A stretch of 64,000 nt of DNA from Pseudoips prasinana (taxonomy: Eukaryota; Arthropoda; Insecta; Lepidoptera; Nolidae). The stretch spans positions 4,391,001 through 4,455,000 of the forward strand of contig OX621249.1 of NCBI GenBank assembly GCA_951640165.1, read 5' to 3'. Made by a program: the position numbers and the translations under genes. This document shows, in pieces, positions 55,238-64,000 of this stretch. The number at the start of each line of letters is the position of its first letter. The stretch's first letter is position 1. The notes under the pieces are model-generated. The model did no database searches, was not told the DNA's origin, and saw only the letters and a list, made by a program, of their open reading frames with translations.

Positions 55238-55365
55238 AAAAAATAAAAAAGGTTTTTATTCACGTAAATGTTAAAAAAGCGCTTGTAAATAGTCAAAACA
55301 TGTTTGTAGTAATACAGTTGTACACATTATTATTTCTAGTTACATAGATATTTAGGTACACGGAA
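55238..55365 (-). repeat. Repeat family B2, minus orientation
   Basis: AAAAAAGGTTTTTATTCACG to ATAGATATTTAGGTACACGG. Confidence 0.65.
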
Positions 55366-55699
55366 AGAAGGTAGTCGGAATATGACCAGGAGGACATTAA
55401 AATTAGTTATTTTATCCGTTACAGTTTTCCACTATGTTAGCACCTAATGGTAGTTTTATTGTTAATAAATAAAATTGTTGTTAAGTGTGAAAATAAAATG
55501 CAAACAAATAGTAGTCCATGTCGGTACAGAAGTGTACAGCCTACCACATACATTCATTAAGCTACATAATGGTAATTTGTTACCGTGATCCACGACACTT
55601 GCTCTTCTGCCCTCCCCGATGACCTTTGGTCACCTCACTCACACCTTCCTAATACCAATTTATCAACAAAACACAACGCACAACGGCACACGCAGGTCA

Positions 55700-55935
55700 C
55701 AGGTCGCGTGTATTATCTTTCACACCACGGGTCGCGAGTTCGATTCCCACTAAGAACTGATATATGTGTGCATGAACATGTCTGTTTGTCCTGCGTCTGG
55801 ATGTAAATATCTAGTTATATTTATGTATTTACAAAAGAAAACATGCAGTATATCAGTTATTTGATTTCCATCGTACAAGCTCTGCTTAGTTTGGGTTCAG
55901 ATGGCCATGTGTCAATAATGCTAGGATATTATTAT
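55700..55935 (+). mobile_element. SINE family B
   Basis: CACGGGTCGCGAGTTCGATT (box B), GCATGAACATGTCTGTTTGT, CAAGCTCTGCTTAGTTTGGG; the first part of the head is diverged. Confidence 0.7.
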
Positions 55936-56293
55936 TTGATATAAGCTTCAATAAAAGAAATAATTAAAATATATATGGTGACCGAGCGTGTCTGCGGTTG
56001 CCAGTGGTGCGCAGCGAAGTAAAGTGTACAAAAACTACAACTGATGGACAGTTTTTTCTCAAATAAATATATTAATGAATTACATCAGAATATAAGTTAA
56101 TCTTATAAAGACACACAAAGCAGAGTTCTGTTACTTGGTACAAATATGTCACTGCGTATCAGTTACAAAATCAAGTTGAAACTTCGTTTTCAACAAAGTA
56201 TGCAGGATATACAAGACTAAGTTATCCTGAAACTGTACATCTGTCACTAGCACGAAGTGGGATAGTTCTTTCAATGAGGTATAGTATAGTGTA

Positions 56294-56525
56294 TATTCGC
56301 TAACCAGTCCGTAAGTGATCGGCGGGGTTAAGCAACTAGGTTTGCGGTTTGTCCATAGCTGGGTGACCACCAAACTGGTTTAATTTCTGAGCGTCTCCGT
56401 GCTTTTGAGGGCACGTTAAGCTGTTAGTCATCATTATAGTCATAATACAAGAGTCTTTAAGTCATGTCAGAAGCCTACTGGGTGGCTTCAACAACACTGA
56501 CACTAGGGTAACCACGCCTCTAACA
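56294..56525 (+). mobile_element. 5S-rRNA-derived SINE
   Basis: TCGGCGGGGTTAAGCAACTA then GTCCATAGCTGGGTGACCAC fits the 5S rRNA promoter region best of the copies here; 3' half AGTCATGTCAGAAGCCTACT, GGGTGGCTTCAACAACACTG. Confidence 0.6.
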
Positions 56526-56819
56526 AGCTTCCCACCTCCGAGGCCACCTCCTACAGTTAAATTTATTAAATATGTTGCAGATAATATTTTGATTAGATTT
56601 TCATCAGTCCGCCTTTGACTTGCTCATTATACATTATGTGCACACTTTGTATTAATTTTGTTAGAAGGACCTGTAATACCATAAGTTGTATTAAATGTGT
56701 CTAAAAAAATCCATAATTCTCTAAAATGTCTCATTCCAAGATCCTTCATCAAATGTTGTTAAGTTGTCGTTATTTCATAAAAATATAGATTCCCTCTGTA
56801 AAGGAGCAATACACATTAT

Positions 56820-57225
56820 ATAAATACTAGATATAAGAATTATCTTATGTCCATACAAAATAAATAACTCTTTTATTGGTCAATGTATAAGATTCTATAA
56901 AAATCGTCCCAATGATTTTAAAGAATTGTCTACGAATAAGTTTATAATATTTATTAAAGCAAAATTGTGTAGCGCGGCATATTACAACATTTCTGGTTAT
57001 TTAAGAGACATACTCGTAAGTGCTTGGGATTGAGTTGTGCTAAGTCAACAAACATAAACAATAATAAATTATTTGAAGTAATTTTTATTTTAAAACAGGA
57101 TTTTTACTGAGTTTTCTGGAGGTGTTTCTCAGTAGCTGCCACGTCATGCACTGCACGGTAGGGTAAAAAAATCCCAACTGTATTTTTTTACGGAATAAAC
57201 GAATTTTGAATTTGTATTTTATATT
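56820..57225 (+). pseudogene. E1-type LINE C-terminus and 3' UTR
   Basis: The plus strand encodes GQCIRFYKNRPNDFKELSTN, KAKLCSAAYYNISGYLRD and SAWD then TGA at 57034, matching the E1 C-terminus; the 3' UTR (GGTGTTTCTCAGTAGCTGCC, GTCATGCACTGCACGG, TTTACGGAATAAACG) matches as well. Strongly 5' truncated. Confidence 0.8.
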
Positions 57226-57476
57226 CAACGAACAATATAGTTACACCAACGAGCCATGTACGCAAAATACTGAAAATTATATGACAGAGACATAAATAAA
57301 ACATATGAGCAGTAAAATTGAGACAGGTTCTCCAGCAAGCAGTTCTAAATTATGACGTACTACACACGACCGAGATAAAGCAGACAACTTAAGTTGGTTC
57401 TGTGTATCGCTAATGATTTATGTGTGCTCAAATAGGAGAAAAGCTTTTGGTAACTGGTTACTATTTTATATAATAA

Positions 57477-57650
57477 CTAGCTGTGCCCCGCGGTGTTACT
57501 CGCGTTAAATTGTATACATTTTCTTTGCTATAAACCTCACGGAGCCCGAGACCTTTCCAACGAATGCAAAACCGTGGAAATCGGTTCGTGCGTTCTGGAG
57601 TTATAGCGTCAGGAAGGAAAACCTGACTTATTTTTATATAGTAGAATAAT
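57477..57650 (-). mobile_element. Helitron 3' portion, minus strand
   Basis: ACTAGCTGTGCCCCGCGGTG then TTACTCGCG: the minus-strand end with hairpin and CTAG followed by T. Confidence 0.6.
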
Positions 57651-57651
57651 A

Positions 57652-57836
57652 TCCTTAATAATAATATTTACACATGGCCATTTAATCCAAAGCTCAGCAG
57701 AACTTGTACTATGGAAACCAGATAACTGATATATTCCATATACTACGTTTCTTTTGTAAATACACGCTTATATAGATAATTATACCCAGACTCAGGACAA
57801 ACAGACATATATTTGTCCTGGGTGGGAATACAAATC
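57652..57836 (-). mobile_element. SINE family B, minus strand
   Basis: ACACATGGCCATTTAATCCA, TACTATGGAAACCAGATAAC, CAGACTCAGGACAAACAGAC, GTCCTGGGTGGGAATACAAA at the box B side. Confidence 0.7.
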
Positions 57837-57839
57837 CCT

Positions 57840-58070
57840 GCCCGAAGTCTTGGGGGTAGCAATATTACACCCCTGTGCCTTGGAGAGCACGTAAAACCAA
57901 TGGGCCTGAACCTGACCTCTGCGGATCGTGTCAGTAGCCATCTCATCGAAACAGAAAAAGTCATAAAATAGACCCCCCCCCCCCCACATACACTTGTGCA
58001 CTATAATATGTCTCGCGCAGATGTTTTGTCTCCATTGTAACTGGCCGGTAGGAATTCTATCAGAAGGACA
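57840..58070 (+). mobile_element. SINE-like family C2
   Basis: CCTTGGAGAGCACGTAAAAC, GATCGTGTCAGTAGCCATC, ATAATATGTCTCGCGCAGAT; it includes a run of 14 C. Confidence 0.55.
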
Positions 58071-58109
58071 TTCTTAATGACTATTTATATTGAGTGTGAT
58101 TTTACTTTC

Positions 58110-58312
58110 ATTTAGAATCACAAAGTCATCATGTCAGCCAAAGTACGTCCACTGCTGGACAAAAGACTCCCCAAAAAATGGGGGGATATGCCATAATCGC
58201 CACGTTTGGCAGACTTCTCTGGTAGGTATTCCCTCGGTCAATTTCTACGCCTCCCACGGGATGCGATGGGGTGATGATATTCTATACCGTTACCACACAG
58301 CATAGTGAAAAA
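58110..58312 (-). mobile_element. Internally deleted RTE derivative, copy 2
   Basis: Minus strand: CATCCCGTGGGAGGCGTAGA, GACCGAGGGAATACCTACCA, GTCTGCCAAACGTGGCGATT, ATGGCATATCCCCCC is the RTE 5' UTR (as at 63290-63440), followed at once by GGGGAGTCTTTTGTCCAGCA, GTGGACG and GGCTGACATGATGA, the RTE 3' end. Confidence 0.65.
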
Positions 58313-58662
58313 GAGACACAAAGTCATTAAAAAAATGTAATAATAGTGCTCATGATGACTTTTGACTATGGCAGCCAACCTCAATGAAGATTAGCCAACT
58401 GCGCAGGACATATTATAGAACGCAGGTATGTGCGCAAACATATGTGCTTAGAGAGTGCACATTCACACATCACATTCCTCAATCAGATAATCCATTGCGA
58501 GGGCTATCCAACACAATAGGGGGAAATCTGCCGCAATGCCAACAATTATTCGTGCCCTCAGAGGCACGGGAGATAAACACCGCTAACTTAAAAATTCCGG
58601 GATTTTACTGCGTGTTTCTTTTTGCAAGAAATATCCCAATGATACTTTAAATAAATAAATAA

Positions 58663-59165
58663 AATAAAATAAAAAAGGTTTTTATTCACGTAGACTTTTA
58701 AAAAGCGCTTGTAAATAGTCAGAACATGTTTGTAGTAATACAGTTATTATTTCTAGTTGCTTATTACAGATATTTAGGTACATGGAATGTTAAAAAAAAT
58801 ATACAATTTATTTTATAATAGTAGTGATATTTAGCTAGCTTGTATTAAGTTATTGTCAAGGAGATTATGTTTAGGTTTAATGATTGAAATTTATATTTTA
58901 CTACATATTGTCTGAATGGTTCTGTCTATATTAAGGTATTCAGTATTATTATTATAACGGACCTTGTGTATAAACCGATGGTCGCGATTTAATGCTACCA
59001 CCGGATCCAATGCGCCCCAACTGAGAAGACCCAGCGAAACAAACTCAGCAGGTACATCTACTACCGGTTTCGCCACGGCCCACTTTTTAACCCGACATGG
59101 GATTTGAACCTAGGACATCATTATGTACAGTTTAACATGCTACCACTGGACCAACAAGGCCGTAA
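58663..59165 (-). mobile_element. Repeat family B2, longest copy, with a tRNA-like head
   Basis: Minus strand: 59164-59090 reads GGCCTTGTTGGTCCAGTGGT, then CTAGGTTCAAATCCCATGTC (box B), then a 430-bp body (GGGCGCATTGGATCC, GAACCATTCAGACAATATG) to the common end ACATGTTCTGACTATTTACA and AATAAAAACCTTTTTTATTT. If the head belongs to the body, B2 is a large tRNA-derived SINE. Confidence 0.5.
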
Positions 59166-60540
59166 CTACTCGTATAAGAAAATATATTGGTAAGCCACGA
59201 AGCCACGAAGTTATAATTGACAACATTTCAAAACTGACACCACCTTAAAACAAAAATACCATTTCTTTATTTTCGTATTCTGAGTTCAAATATAATTTTT
59301 TATTATTTTTCTTCATTATTGAGGAAAAAAATAAAAACTAAAAAAGATGTGATGACTTCACTTATACGGTGGACGAGGTAGTTTCCTTTGCCTAAGCATT
59401 CCAATGTTTTAAACTAAAACATTAATGTCAAAAAAGACATGTAAAATTGTCAATTGTCACTCAGGGTTATATATTTCGAAACTTTCATGGTGACTTAATG
59501 AAACATAATAAGGAGACTTTAATTTAATTTGAAATTGAAAACATTAAACAAACGTAAACAAGTTTAGGCGCTAACGAGTTTGACAATACAACTAGACGAC
59601 GGTACAACGTGACAGCAAATTTTTTGACGGGTTACATTAATGCAAAGATCGATGGATATTCCACCGTATGTATGACGTCATTTGGCGCTTACTTCTTTTT
59701 AGAATACATCGAATTTCAAAGTTGAAATTATGAATGAAAAGTTCATAATTTCACAAAACGAAAAAATATAGGTGCCTTAGTTTTGGATTTACTTTTAAAT
59801 AACGCAATAATACATGCCAGTTAAAAATATGAAATGTTGTCAATTATCTAAGTGTTGTGCACAATTGTAATTGGACTAGAAGTTTAAACGGAAAATATGA
59901 AAAGCTCCAAATAATTTGAAATCTGTGTCTGTACCACTGTGAAATAAAATCAAAGAAAAATAGACAGCCAGAGATAACGCTGACAATTCAAGTCATTGTC
60001 TTATCTTATATAAACAAACTAAATAGTATAAATATATATATCATCATTGTAACTAAAACTTGTAAATTATATACTGGAATAAATTTTATTCTAAACAAAA
60101 TAAAACCAACGATTTTTTTAAATATTGTTTACATAAATTCAAAATATAGCGGTTTCCAAAAAATAAACTTAGTTTTAAATAATGAATGCCTATAAAATAT
60201 TTCGTAGCTATGCGGTCATTCACTACTTAGAAGTTGCATAGCGATTGCCATCTCTGAATGCGAGATGTTGTTTTTCCCGCAATACAAAGTCTGTTCCAGG
60301 GAGATCGAAAGTCACTATCCCATCAAAGATTATTACGATTCATGTGCATGCCACTTTGTATACTATGTTACTCAGTGCAGCTTTTTTCAAAAGCATATAC
60401 GTAGGTTATTTAAACTTTAAAAACATTTGGCGTGAATTTCGAGCCAAAACAAGTCAATTGGTGCTCATCTTGATTCCGCAAACTCTCTTGCAAAGTATGT
60501 GTAAGACAATAAGTTTTCAATTGCTTTTGTAGGCAGACAA
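59166..60540. other. Unassigned AT-rich stretch
   Basis: No gene or repeat partner is recognised; a 95-codon plus frame at 60245-60532 has no known domain. Confidence 0.4.
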
Positions 60541-61113
60541 GCTAGCGGTCCACCAGATTGTAAGTCGTAACCGCTGCTTCGCAGTGCCAGGGGGCCCAGC
60601 AAACCGTTGCCTACTGTGGGTGGTGCTGGTAATTCATTCCAGAGCCTGCACGTACGTGGGATGTATGAATGCTGAAAACGAACCGAACCGTGCTTGACGA
60701 GATCGCTTCCAGGTGGTACGGATAAACCATACTGCGAGTGCGCGTGGTGCGATGATAAAAAGGGGACGATGGCACTAGCTGAAATAGTTCCTTTGAGCAA
60801 AGTCTCTCCACTGCTCTAACGACTCCAATCTGTCCGTAAGATTGGAATCCCAACTACTCTAATAGCACGCCTTTGGAGGGAGTCAAGTGGGTCGAGCTGG
60901 TATTTAGGGGCTCCTGCCCAGATATGTGAGCAGTACTCCATGTGCGGGCGGACTTGTGCTTTATATAGCGCAAGCCGCTGTCTTGGAGTGAAGTGCCGCC
61001 TAGCTCTATTCAGGACGCCCAATTTCTTGCTTGCCAGTTTGGCTTTGTCCTCCAAATGACCCCTAAATTGGCAGATTCTCGAAATTTCGATTCCGAGGAT
61101 CCCAATACTCACT
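60541..61113 (-). pseudogene. LINE RT thumb and C-terminus
   Basis: Minus strand 61112-60816: QFRGHLEDKAKLASKKLGVL, PRQRLALYKAQVRPHMEYCS, HIWAGAPKYQLDPLDSLQRR, AIRVV. After frame changes: RLCSKELFQLVPSSPFYHRT, HPYHLE-like YPYHLEAISSSTVRF and YIPRTCRLWNELP. It matches the C-terminal layout of the 37.8 kb fragment. The catalytic palm is absent; the left end is a sharp break at 61113. Confidence 0.75.
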
Positions 61114-61713
61114 ATTTTTTTTTTAATTTATATGCAAATTTCAATAGAACTTACAAAAAATTAAGAGTTCTGAATTCAAAGATAAAAATAGCTGATCTAT
61201 TGTCTGTCGTGCATCCGCGTGTCAGACACATATATTTCAAAAATATTTATATGGATATTTCGAAAGTGAGGTATCGCAAGTCATTAAAGATAAAATCTTC
61301 ATGAAAATTAAAAAAAGGAATGTAAAACTTCGTACAATTATTCTCTTGACCCTAGCGATTCGATACCCAAATATTTTTCTCATTAACATAAGCGGTAACT
61401 TCGTATTACGCCTTAGAACACAATTTGGCTCAAACACTGGCCCTAAATCTGTTTACTGACAACTGTAGGTATACACTATATTAACGGGAAGTTTTGTGGA
61501 GAATTGGTTATTTATTTATTTAATTATTTAGCACACCATCAGAATAATTACATGGAAACTATACATATTACACTAATAATATAGCACGTATGTAGTAACT
61601 ACCCAACTTACAGGTATGCATGACATTGATTGTGATAACATTTAAATTTGGGATTCACAAACAACAATCTACAACGTTACCTAAACTGATAAAAAAAACA
61701 ACTATTAAATTGA
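61114..61713. other. Unassigned AT-rich stretch
   Basis: A plus frame ending at 61304 (KIKIADLLSVVHPRVRH) has no family I recognise. Confidence 0.35.
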
Positions 61714-61970
61714 CGATCACCGTAGCCTAGTTGGTAGTCCTCCTGCCTACGAAGCTGGTGGTCCTGGGTTCCCGGTAAGTGCAAATATTTGTGTGATGAG
61801 CACGAACATTTGTTTCTGCGTCATGGATGTTTTCTATGTATTTAAGTATTTATCTATCTATATAAGTATATATATCGTCGCCTGGTAGCCATAGTACAAG
61901 CTTTGCTTAGTTTGGGGCTAGGATGATCTGTGTGACATTGTCCCTATATATTATTATAATTAAAAAACAA
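61714..61970 (+). mobile_element. SINE family A, box B damaged
   Basis: The head ACCGTAGCCTAGTTGGTAGT is intact, but box B reads GGGTTCCCGG: the GAATC core is deleted. Body and ATTATTATAATTA tail are normal. Confidence 0.85.
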
Positions 61971-62011
61971 TATGCTTCTAGAAAGAGCTTCTTGCGAGGT
62001 CTCAAGCAGCT

Positions 62012-62220
62012 CTAAACTTCACTATCTGTCTGTCTGTCCGTCTGCCCGTCTGTCACCAGGCTGTATCTCATGAACCGTGATAGTTAGACAGTTGAAATTT
62101 TCACAGATGATGTATTTCTCTTGCCGCTATAACAACAAATACTAAAAAACAAAATAAAATATATATTTAAAGGGGCTCTCAAACAATAAACGTCAATTTA
62201 TTGCTCGTTTTTATAGATAG
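62012..62220 (+). repeat. ACGGAACCC repeat family, internal part
   Basis: CTATCTGTCTGTCTGTCCGT, CACCAGGCTGTATCTCATGA, CAGATGATGTATTTCT; both termini are missing. Confidence 0.65.
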
Positions 62221-62634
62221 TTAAGATAATTAAGGTTATTTTATTTTAAATTATTTGAAAAGATATCCTAGCATATACAGTGTGCGTCACGATTGCTCCG
62301 CCACGTTATCCAAACAGAAAAAGACATCGCTAATTTTTTTGTCGACTTTAGTCAAATTCGAAGGAAACGAACCAAAACTTTGTCAAAGCAGAAATAAAGA
62401 AGTTACAGGGGTTTTAAGTTGGCCGCGCGAACGTAACGTGGAGGATTGCGCGGCCATGGAGATCTCAGCAACTACTTGGGATAGAGATCTAATTCTTTTT
62501 GTTAATTGAAAATTTCATTTGTCAACAATTGTCAAAAAAATAAGTATAAGACTAAGATGATTATTTCACGAATAGAATATGTACTATGCATTTTCTAATC
62601 AAATTTAGTTCTTTAGCATCATTCGCAATGCAAA

Positions 62635-62905
62635 GCGTAAATCTAATCTCAAAAATAGGAAATCGTAAATTTAATCGTCCGGCGCGCGGCGTCTCGAACC
62701 GTCCAGCTACGTACGATGCACATTGGCAGATCAAATTTAGGATTCCCTTACTAGCACTGTTTCAGAAAATGTAGCTGTTCTCTATCGGCCCCAGAAAGAT
62801 TGCATGGTTAGTAATTCAATGCGTAAATCTAATCTCAAAAATAGGAAATCATAAATTTAATCGTCCGGCGTCTCGACCCAGCCAGCTACGAACGATGCAC
62901 ACTGT
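62635..62905. repeat. Two 85-90 bp direct repeats, about 186 bp apart
   Basis: CGTAAATCTAATCTCAAAAA, TAGGAAATC, AAATTTAATCGTCCGGCG, GTCTCGA and GATGCACA occur in both 62635-62722 and 62818-62905, with a 7-base GC-rich indel (CGCGGCG) between copies. Confidence 0.8.
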
Positions 62906-62959
62906 TGCAATATTATGGATATGGCTCTTTAAACAAGACTACCTATTTATTATAACGAT

Positions 62960-63200
62960 GGACAGATTGGCGTGGTTGGTAAATGCTTGCCTTTCAGGCC
63001 GCAGGTCGTGGGTTTGATTCCTACCCAGGACAGATATTTGTGAACATGAACATCTGTTTCTCCTGATAATTGTCTATATAAGTATGTATTTACAAAAAAG
63101 TAGTATATGTATGTAACATATCAGTTATCTGGTCTGTGTAGTACAAGCCTGCTTAGTTTGGGATCAGATAGCCGTGCGTGAATAATGTCCCAGGATGTAA
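62960..63200 (+). mobile_element. SINE family B, full-length
   Basis: GATTGGCGTGGTTGGTAAAT (box A), GGTCGTGGGTTTGATTCC (box B), GGGATCAGATAGCCGTGCGT, AATAATGTCCCAGGATGTAA and an ATTATTAT tail. Confidence 0.8.
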
Positions 63201-63261
63201 TTATTATTATACATCCTCTATATTTTTTATCTATATCTTATTTTTGGAGAAAATACTTCTG

Positions 63262-63580
63262 TGTGGTGACGGCCTAAGAATTTCGCCACCCCCTCTCATC
63301 CCGTGGGGGGACGTAAAAGTCGTTCCGAGGGAAATATATACACCAGAGAACGGGCAGCAGCGTTCTCCTGAGTACCATGTCCACCTCACTGCGATCGCCA
63401 ACCCGTCTGCCAAGCGTGGCGATTATGGCAAATCCCCCCAAATGATGGACACAACCAAACCGCGGCCCCCAGTCCCCGGCAGCCCTGCTATTCCCAGCCG
63501 TGGTAACAGCCGTGGTTACGGCAGGGCAGGGGTGCTAAGAATCCCCGGCAGATTCCACGTTACCAAAAACGACGACCTCT
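63262..63580 (+). mobile_element. RTE LINE 5' UTR and start of ORF2
   Basis: CCCGTGGGGGGACGTAAAAG, GTTCCGAGGG and CCGTCTGCCAAGCGTGGCGA recur in the short derivatives at 49.7 and 58.2 kb. An open plus frame through this part reads GRAGVLRIPGRFHVTKNDD, which looks like the residues just before the endonuclease, then changes frame near 63580. Confidence 0.65.
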
Positions 63581-64000
63581 GGCCCTGGCAACGTTTAACA
63601 CAAGTACACTGCGGTCCGACGAGAAGATAACCGAACTGGAGGAAGAACTGAGCAGCTTACACTGGGATATTGTAGGAGTATCTGAGGTCCGAAGAGAGGG
63701 GGAGGACTCGATAATACTGAAATCCGGAAACCTGTTCTATTACCGGGAGGGTGACCAACTATCCCAAGGTGGTGTCGGGTTCATAGTCCACAAGTCCCTC
63801 GTGAACAACCTAGTGAAAATCGAGAGTGTGTCGACGAGGGTTGCGTACCTTATACTCAGAATCACCAGGCGGTATTCGCTGAAGGTTATACAGGTATACG
63901 CACCCACTTCGACATACTCCGACGATGCAGTCGAGGTCATGTATGAGGACATTTCCAGAGCCATACATACCTCGAACTCTTATTTCACTGTGGTCATGGG
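63507..64000 (+). CDS. RTE LINE ORF2, AP-like endonuclease (cut by window edge)
   Basis: The frame is open from after a TAA at 63504 to the end of the window. It reads LATFNTSTLRSDEKITELEE, WDIVGVSEVRREGED (metal-binding Glu in SEVRR), GDQLSQGGVGFIVHKSL, RVAYLILRITRRYSLKVIQV, YAPTS and ends VVMG just before the expected D-F-N. This is the RTE-type endonuclease, which nicks target DNA for insertion. The natural N-terminus lies in the other frame, so one base is gained or lost near 63580; the rest of the protein is beyond the window. Confidence 0.85.

Noticed and set aside
63178..63630. 150-codon plus frame as a separate protein
   Set aside because: Most of it is RTE 5' UTR; only the last part looks like ORF2 lead-in before a frame change.

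Overview
The window looks like lepidopteran (butterfly or moth) nuclear DNA made almost entirely of mobile elements. Four things support this: dense AT-rich sequence with no operon-like packing; non-LTR retrotransposon (LINE) proteins of the CR1-like, Jockey, I-like and RTE types; at least two abundant tRNA-headed SINE families plus a 5S-rRNA-derived SINE; and short Helitrons with CTAG ends. I recognise no host protein-coding gene, rRNA gene or functional tRNA gene. Every protein-coding stretch I can name belongs to a retroelement, and nearly all are broken. The region is best read as intergenic or intronic repeat territory.

Layout. 1-1800: start of a CR1-like LINE on the minus strand, with an intact PHD-finger ORF1 and the first 77 codons of its endonuclease ORF2; the window cuts the rest. 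1.8-6.2 kb: two LINE 3' ends, a complete short Helitron, a SINE, a 202-bp tandem duplication and an array of GTAAG-rich repeats. 6.2-8.9 kb: an I-like LINE with RT and RNase H. 9.9-17.8 kb (minus): Helitron and SINE pieces, then two CR1-like LINEs (E1 and E2). 20.9-26.7 kb (plus): a third CR1-like LINE (E3) whose middle has been inverted with flanking duplications. 27-46 kb: SINEs, 3'-end fragments and fold-back repeats, some nested in one another. 46.5-48.4 kb: a large inverted repeat holding a Jockey insertion with a 13-bp target-site duplication. 48.6-63.2 kb: more SINEs, RTE fragments, two internally deleted RTE derivatives and perfect palindromes. 63.26 kb to the end: 5' UTR and endonuclease of an RTE LINE that runs out of the window.

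How the parts relate. The LINEs supply reverse transcriptase and endonuclease. The SINEs (called A, B, C and 5S here), the RTE derivatives and the 3'-only repeats are non-autonomous passengers that probably use such enzymes. E2 and E3 share one protein plan: coiled coil, SGNH-hydrolase-like domain, AP endonuclease, reverse transcriptase. In E3 the SGNH-like part runs in the same open frame into the first endonuclease residues. Family letters are labels for this window only. Clade and family assignments rest on motif recognition by eye, not on database searches.
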